DNA from: Bacteroidia bacterium
GTDB taxonomy: Bacteria > Bacteroidota > Bacteroidia > B-17B0 > Aurantibacillaceae
Length of the DNA stretch: 8,255 bases
Direction: 5' to 3'
Assembly (NCBI GenBank): GCA_026418315.1
Contig: JAOABO010000084.1
Span: 1 to 8,255, forward strand
The position numbers were made by a program, and so were the translations under genes. The first letter of the stretch is position 1; the number at the start of each line of letters is the position of its first letter. The notes beneath the pieces were generated by a model that did no database searches, was not told where the DNA came from, and worked only from the letters and a program-made list of their open reading frames with translations. Below are positions 5,058-8,255 of this stretch, one piece after another.

Positions 5058-8000
5058 ATGCTGAGTGTACTAAAAAAAATTTTCAATTTAAAAACCAAAT
5101 CTGAAAAAGATATTGAACAAATTTTGCCTGTTGTAGAGGAAATCAATCAAATATATTCCACACTTTCTTCCTTATCCAATGACGAACTCCGAGGCAAAAC
5201 AATAGAATTTAAAAATAAAATTCAGCAATATATTGCTCCTGAGCAAGAAAAAATTAATCAGATTAAAAACAAAATTGAAGTCAACCCCGACATTGATATT
5301 AACGAAAAAGAAAAATTATTCAAAGAAATAGAAGAATTGGATAAAACTATTGTAGAAAAAACAGAAGAGGTTTTAGAAGAAATTTTGCCCGAAGCGTTCG
5401 CAGTTCTTAAAGAAACGGCTCGCCGCTTCACACAAAATGAAACATTGGAAACGACCGCCACCGAACTCGACAAAAAATTAGCATCAGAAGAAAAAGATTT
5501 TGTAAGCATTCATGCAGACAAAGCAATATGGAAAACCACCTGGAATGTAATGGGACACCCCATTAAGTGGAATATGATTCATTATGACGTACAGCTCATT
5601 GGAGGTATAGCCCTGCATCGTGGAAAAATTGCTGAAATGGCAACCGGAGAAGGAAAAACACTGGTTTCTACTTTGCCCATTTATCTGAATGCTTTGGCAG
5701 GTAGAGGTGTACACTTAGTAACTGTAAACAACTATTTAGCTCGCCGTGACTGTCAATGGAATGGACCTATTTTTCAATTCCACGGCCTTACTGTAGATTG
5801 TATTGATAATGACGAACCACATTCAGAAGAAAGAAAAAACGCTTATCTGTGTGATATTACCTATGGTACCAATAATGAATTTGGGTTTGATTATTTGCGA
5901 GACAACATGGTGTCTTTCCCAAATGAAATGGTGCAAAGAGGACATCATTATGCCATTGTAGACGAAGTAGATTCTGTTTTGATTGATGATGCAAGAACGC
6001 CATTGATTATTTCCGGCCCCACACCAAAAGGTGACAAACACGAGTTTAATGAATATAAGCCCTATGTAGAAAAACTTGTGAATGCACAGAAACAGTTTGT
6101 ACAAACCTGTTTGGTAGAAGCAAAAAAATATTTCAGCGAAGGAAAAGAAAAAGAAGCAGGAGTACCGCTGTTACGAGCATATAGAGGATTACCCAAAAAC
6201 TCTGCCTTGATAAAATTTTTAAGTGAACAGGGAGTTAAAAGTTTATTGCAAAAAACTGAAAACTATTACATGCAAGACCAAATGAAGGAAATGCATAAAA
6301 TTGACCAGGAGCTCTATTTCGTTATTGATGAAAAAAACCACCATGTTGAGTTAACAGATAAAGGTATAGATTTTTTAAGTAATTTGGTAAACGATAGCAA
6401 ATTCTTTGTAATTCCTAATGTGGGCGAAGAAATTGCAGAAATAGAAAAACAAAACCTCCCCCCAAAAGAAAAAGCACAAAAAAAAGAACAATTGTTACAA
6501 GATTTCAGTTTGAAAAGTGAAAGAATCCATACAGTTATACAATTACTTAAAGCATATACTTTATTTGAAAGAGATGTGGAATATGTAATTGACAACGGCC
6601 AAGTGAAAATTGTAGATGAACAAACGGGACGAATCTTAGAAGGAAGAAGATACAGCGATGGTTTGCATCAGGCCATTGAAGCAAAGGAAAATGTAAAGGT
6701 AGAGGCCGCCACACAAACTTATGCTACTATTACATTACAAAACTACTTTAGAATGTACCACAAACTGGCAGGAATGACCGGTACAGCCGAAACAGAAGCA
6801 CAGGAGTTTTGGGATATTTACAAATTAGATGTAGTGGTTATTCCCACTCATAAGCCAGTGATTAGAAAAGATTACGAAGATTTGGTTTATAGAACAAAAA
6901 GAGAAAAATACAATGCTGTTATTGAAGAGATTGTAAAACTGGTGAATGCAGGAAGGCCCGTATTGGTGGGTACCACTTCTGTTGAAAACTCTGAGATACT
7001 GAGCCGGATGCTCAAACTTAGAGGAATTAAACACAATGTGTTGAATGCCAAGCACCATCAAAAAGAAGCTGAAATTGTTGCAGAAGCAGGAAAAGCAGGT
7101 ACAGTAACCATTGCTACCAATATGGCGGGACGTGGTACCGATATTAAACTAGGGCCTGGCGTAAAAGAAGCAGGGGGGCTTGCCATCATTGGCACAGAAC
7201 GGCACGAATCCCGAAGAGTGGACAGACAATTACGCGGTAGAGCAGGAAGACAAGGAGACCCGGGAAGCTCTCAGTTTTTTGTTTCATTAGAAGACGATTT
7301 AATGCGTTTGTTTGGCAGTGAAAGAATAGCAGCGCTTATTGACAGAATGGGCGGATTAGAAGAAGGTGAGCCCATTCAGCACTCCATGCTTTCACGCTCT
7401 ATTGAAAGAGCACAAAAAAAGGTAGAAGAAAATAATTTTGGTATTCGTAAAAGATTGATAGAATACGATGATGTGATGAATGCACAACGAGAAGTTATTT
7501 ACTCTCGTAGAAAAAATGCACTGTTTGGAGATAAATTAAGCATAGACATCGCTAATATGATTTATGATACAATAGATGGATTAGTATCTACGTATCATCC
7601 ACTAAAAAACTATGATGAATTAAGTTTAGATTTCATTCGCATTTTTGCAGCCGAATTGCCTTTAACTGAACAGGAGTTTAATCAAAATAACAGTCAAAGT
7701 GTAACTGAAAAATTATTTAATGAAATTTATCAACAGTATTTACAAAAGAAAAATCAGATTGCCGAACAAATTTTCCCATTTATTAAAGACGTTTATTTGA
7801 ATCCGGAAAATAAATTTGAAAACATATTGTTTCCTTTTACTGATAAAATAAAAACCTTACACGTAGTCAGCAATCTTAAAAAAGCTTATGAAACTCAAGG
7901 AAAAGATGTTTTATTGACATTGGAAAAAATGACGGTTCTATCTATGATAGATGAAGCATGGAAAGAACACTTAAGAGAGTTAGATGACCTAAAACAGTCG

Positions 8001-8255
8001 GTTCATAATGCAGTATATGAACAAAAAGATCCACTGGTTATTTACAAGATAGAATCTTTTAATTTATTCAAACAAATGATTGACAATACCAACCGTGAAA
8101 TTGTCTCATTTTTAATGAAAGCCCATTTACCTGTTGAAGAACAAACACATCAAATCAAACAAGCACAATTTGTTCAAAATGTGCCACAACAAAGAAAAGA
8201 ACGTTTGATGGAAAGTAGAACTGATATGGAAAACAATTCAGCCCCCAGTTCAAAG
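5058..8255 (+). CDS. secA: Preprotein translocase ATPase SecA (partial, C-terminus beyond the window)
   Basis: SecA is the motor that pushes unfolded preproteins through SecYEG at the inner membrane. There are 1066 codons before the right edge; Bacteroidota SecA is about 1100 residues, so only the tail, where a zinc-binding Cys motif usually sits, is missing. Nucleotide domain 1 has Walker A ATGEGKT (195-201), YGTNNEFGFDYLRDN (269-283) and Walker B DEVD (302-305). The preprotein-crosslinking region follows from about 322. Nucleotide domain 2 has GTTSVENSE (from 638), NMAGRGTD (688-695) and QLRGRAGRQGDPGSSQF (724-740). The helical scaffold/wing region includes IDEAWKEHLRELDDL (from 964) and YEQKDPLVIYK (from 987). 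Compared with E. coli SecA, about 90 extra residues precede Walker A and roughly 70 lie between ISGP (318-321) and YFVID (420-424), as is usual in this phylum. The reading frame is intact. Confidence 0.98.
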   Translation, partial: MLSVLKKIFNLKTKSEKDIEQILPVVEEINQIYSTLSSLSNDELRGKTIEFKNKIQQYIAPEQEKINQIKNKIEVNPDIDINEKEKLFKEIEELDKTIVEKTEEVLEEILPEAFAVLKETARRFTQNETLETTATELDKKLASEEKDFVSIHADKAIWKTTWNVMGHPIKWNMIHYDVQLIGGIALHRGKIAEMATGEGKTLVSTLPIYLNALAGRGVHLVTVNNYLARRDCQWNGPIFQFHGLTVDCIDNDEPHSEERKNAYLCDITYGTNNEFGFDYLRDNMVSFPNEMVQRGHHYAIVDEVDSVLIDDARTPLIISGPTPKGDKHEFNEYKPYVEKLVNAQKQFVQTCLVEAKKYFSEGKEKEAGVPLLRAYRGLPKNSALIKFLSEQGVKSLLQKTENYYMQDQMKEMHKIDQELYFVIDEKNHHVELTDKGIDFLSNLVNDSKFFVIPNVGEEIAEIEKQNLPPKEKAQKKEQLLQDFSLKSERIHTVIQLLKAYTLFERDVEYVIDNGQVKIVDEQTGRILEGRRYSDGLHQAIEAKENVKVEAATQTYATITLQNYFRMYHKLAGMTGTAETEAQEFWDIYKLDVVVIPTHKPVIRKDYEDLVYRTKREKYNAVIEEIVKLVNAGRPVLVGTTSVENSEILSRMLKLRGIKHNVLNAKHHQKEAEIVAEAGKAGTVTIATNMAGRGTDIKLGPGVKEAGGLAIIGTERHESRRVDRQLRGRAGRQGDPGSSQFFVSLEDDLMRLFGSERIAALIDRMGGLEEGEPIQHSMLSRSIERAQKKVEENNFGIRKRLIEYDDVMNAQREVIYSRRKNALFGDKLSIDIANMIYDTIDGLVSTYHPLKNYDELSLDFIRIFAAELPLTEQEFNQNNSQSVTEKLFNEIYQQYLQKKNQIAEQIFPFIKDVYLNPENKFENILFPFTDKIKTLHVVSNLKKAYETQGKDVLLTLEKMTVLSMIDEAWKEHLRELDDLKQSVHNAVYEQKDPLVIYKIESFNLFKQMIDNTNREIVSFLMKAHLPVEEQTHQIKQAQFVQNVPQQRKERLMESRTDMENNSAPSSK

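Noticed and set aside
1..8255. Mobile elements, CRISPR arrays, tRNA or rRNA genes
   Set aside because: No transposase-like frame, regularly spaced repeats, tRNA cloverleaf or rRNA sequence was seen on either strand.

Overview
The window is A+T-rich DNA from a member of the Bacteroidota, probably near the Chitinophagaceae/Chitinophagales (an inference from gene style, not a search). The evidence is a secreted protein with a type IX secretion C-terminal domain, a long SecA with the insertions typical of the phylum, promoters of the TAnnTTTG type, no obvious Shine-Dalgarno sites, and an ECF-type sigma factor of a Bacteroidota-like subtype.

All genes from 1 to 4211 lie on the minus strand and all genes from 4382 to 8255 on the plus strand, so 4212-4381 is a divergent control region. 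Reading the minus strand outward from it: an ECF sigma factor (3615-4211); a membrane protein joining an anti-sigma-like cytoplasmic segment, one membrane helix, a coiled coil and a trypsin-like protease (2576-3622, overlapping the sigma gene by 8 bases); and the GTPase gene era (1675-2571, only 4 bases further on). After a 98-base gap come a type IX-sorted surface protein with SprB-like and PKD modules (545-1576) and, 11 bases later, a PP-loop ATP-binding protein of the Dph6/MJ0570 family that runs off the left edge (1-533).

On the plus strand are a 61-residue Thr/Gln/Ala-rich lipoprotein (4382-4567) ending at a strong terminator, a second 83-residue lipoprotein (4700-4951), and secA (from 5058, cut by the right edge). 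No stretch longer than 300 bases lacks a gene.

The most interesting unit is 2576-4567. The sigma gene and the divergent small lipoprotein gene share a two-part sequence: a perfect 11-base block, GGGTTACCTTT, and 12 bases later an 11/12-matching block, GTATYAATGTAA. It sits in the same order upstream of both start codons. The simplest reading is a self-regulated surface-signalling module. In it, the sigma factor drives its own operon and the lipoprotein gene, while the membrane partner would both hold the sigma factor and carry its own periplasmic protease. This is inference: the motif and domain layout are seen directly, and the regulatory roles are not proven.
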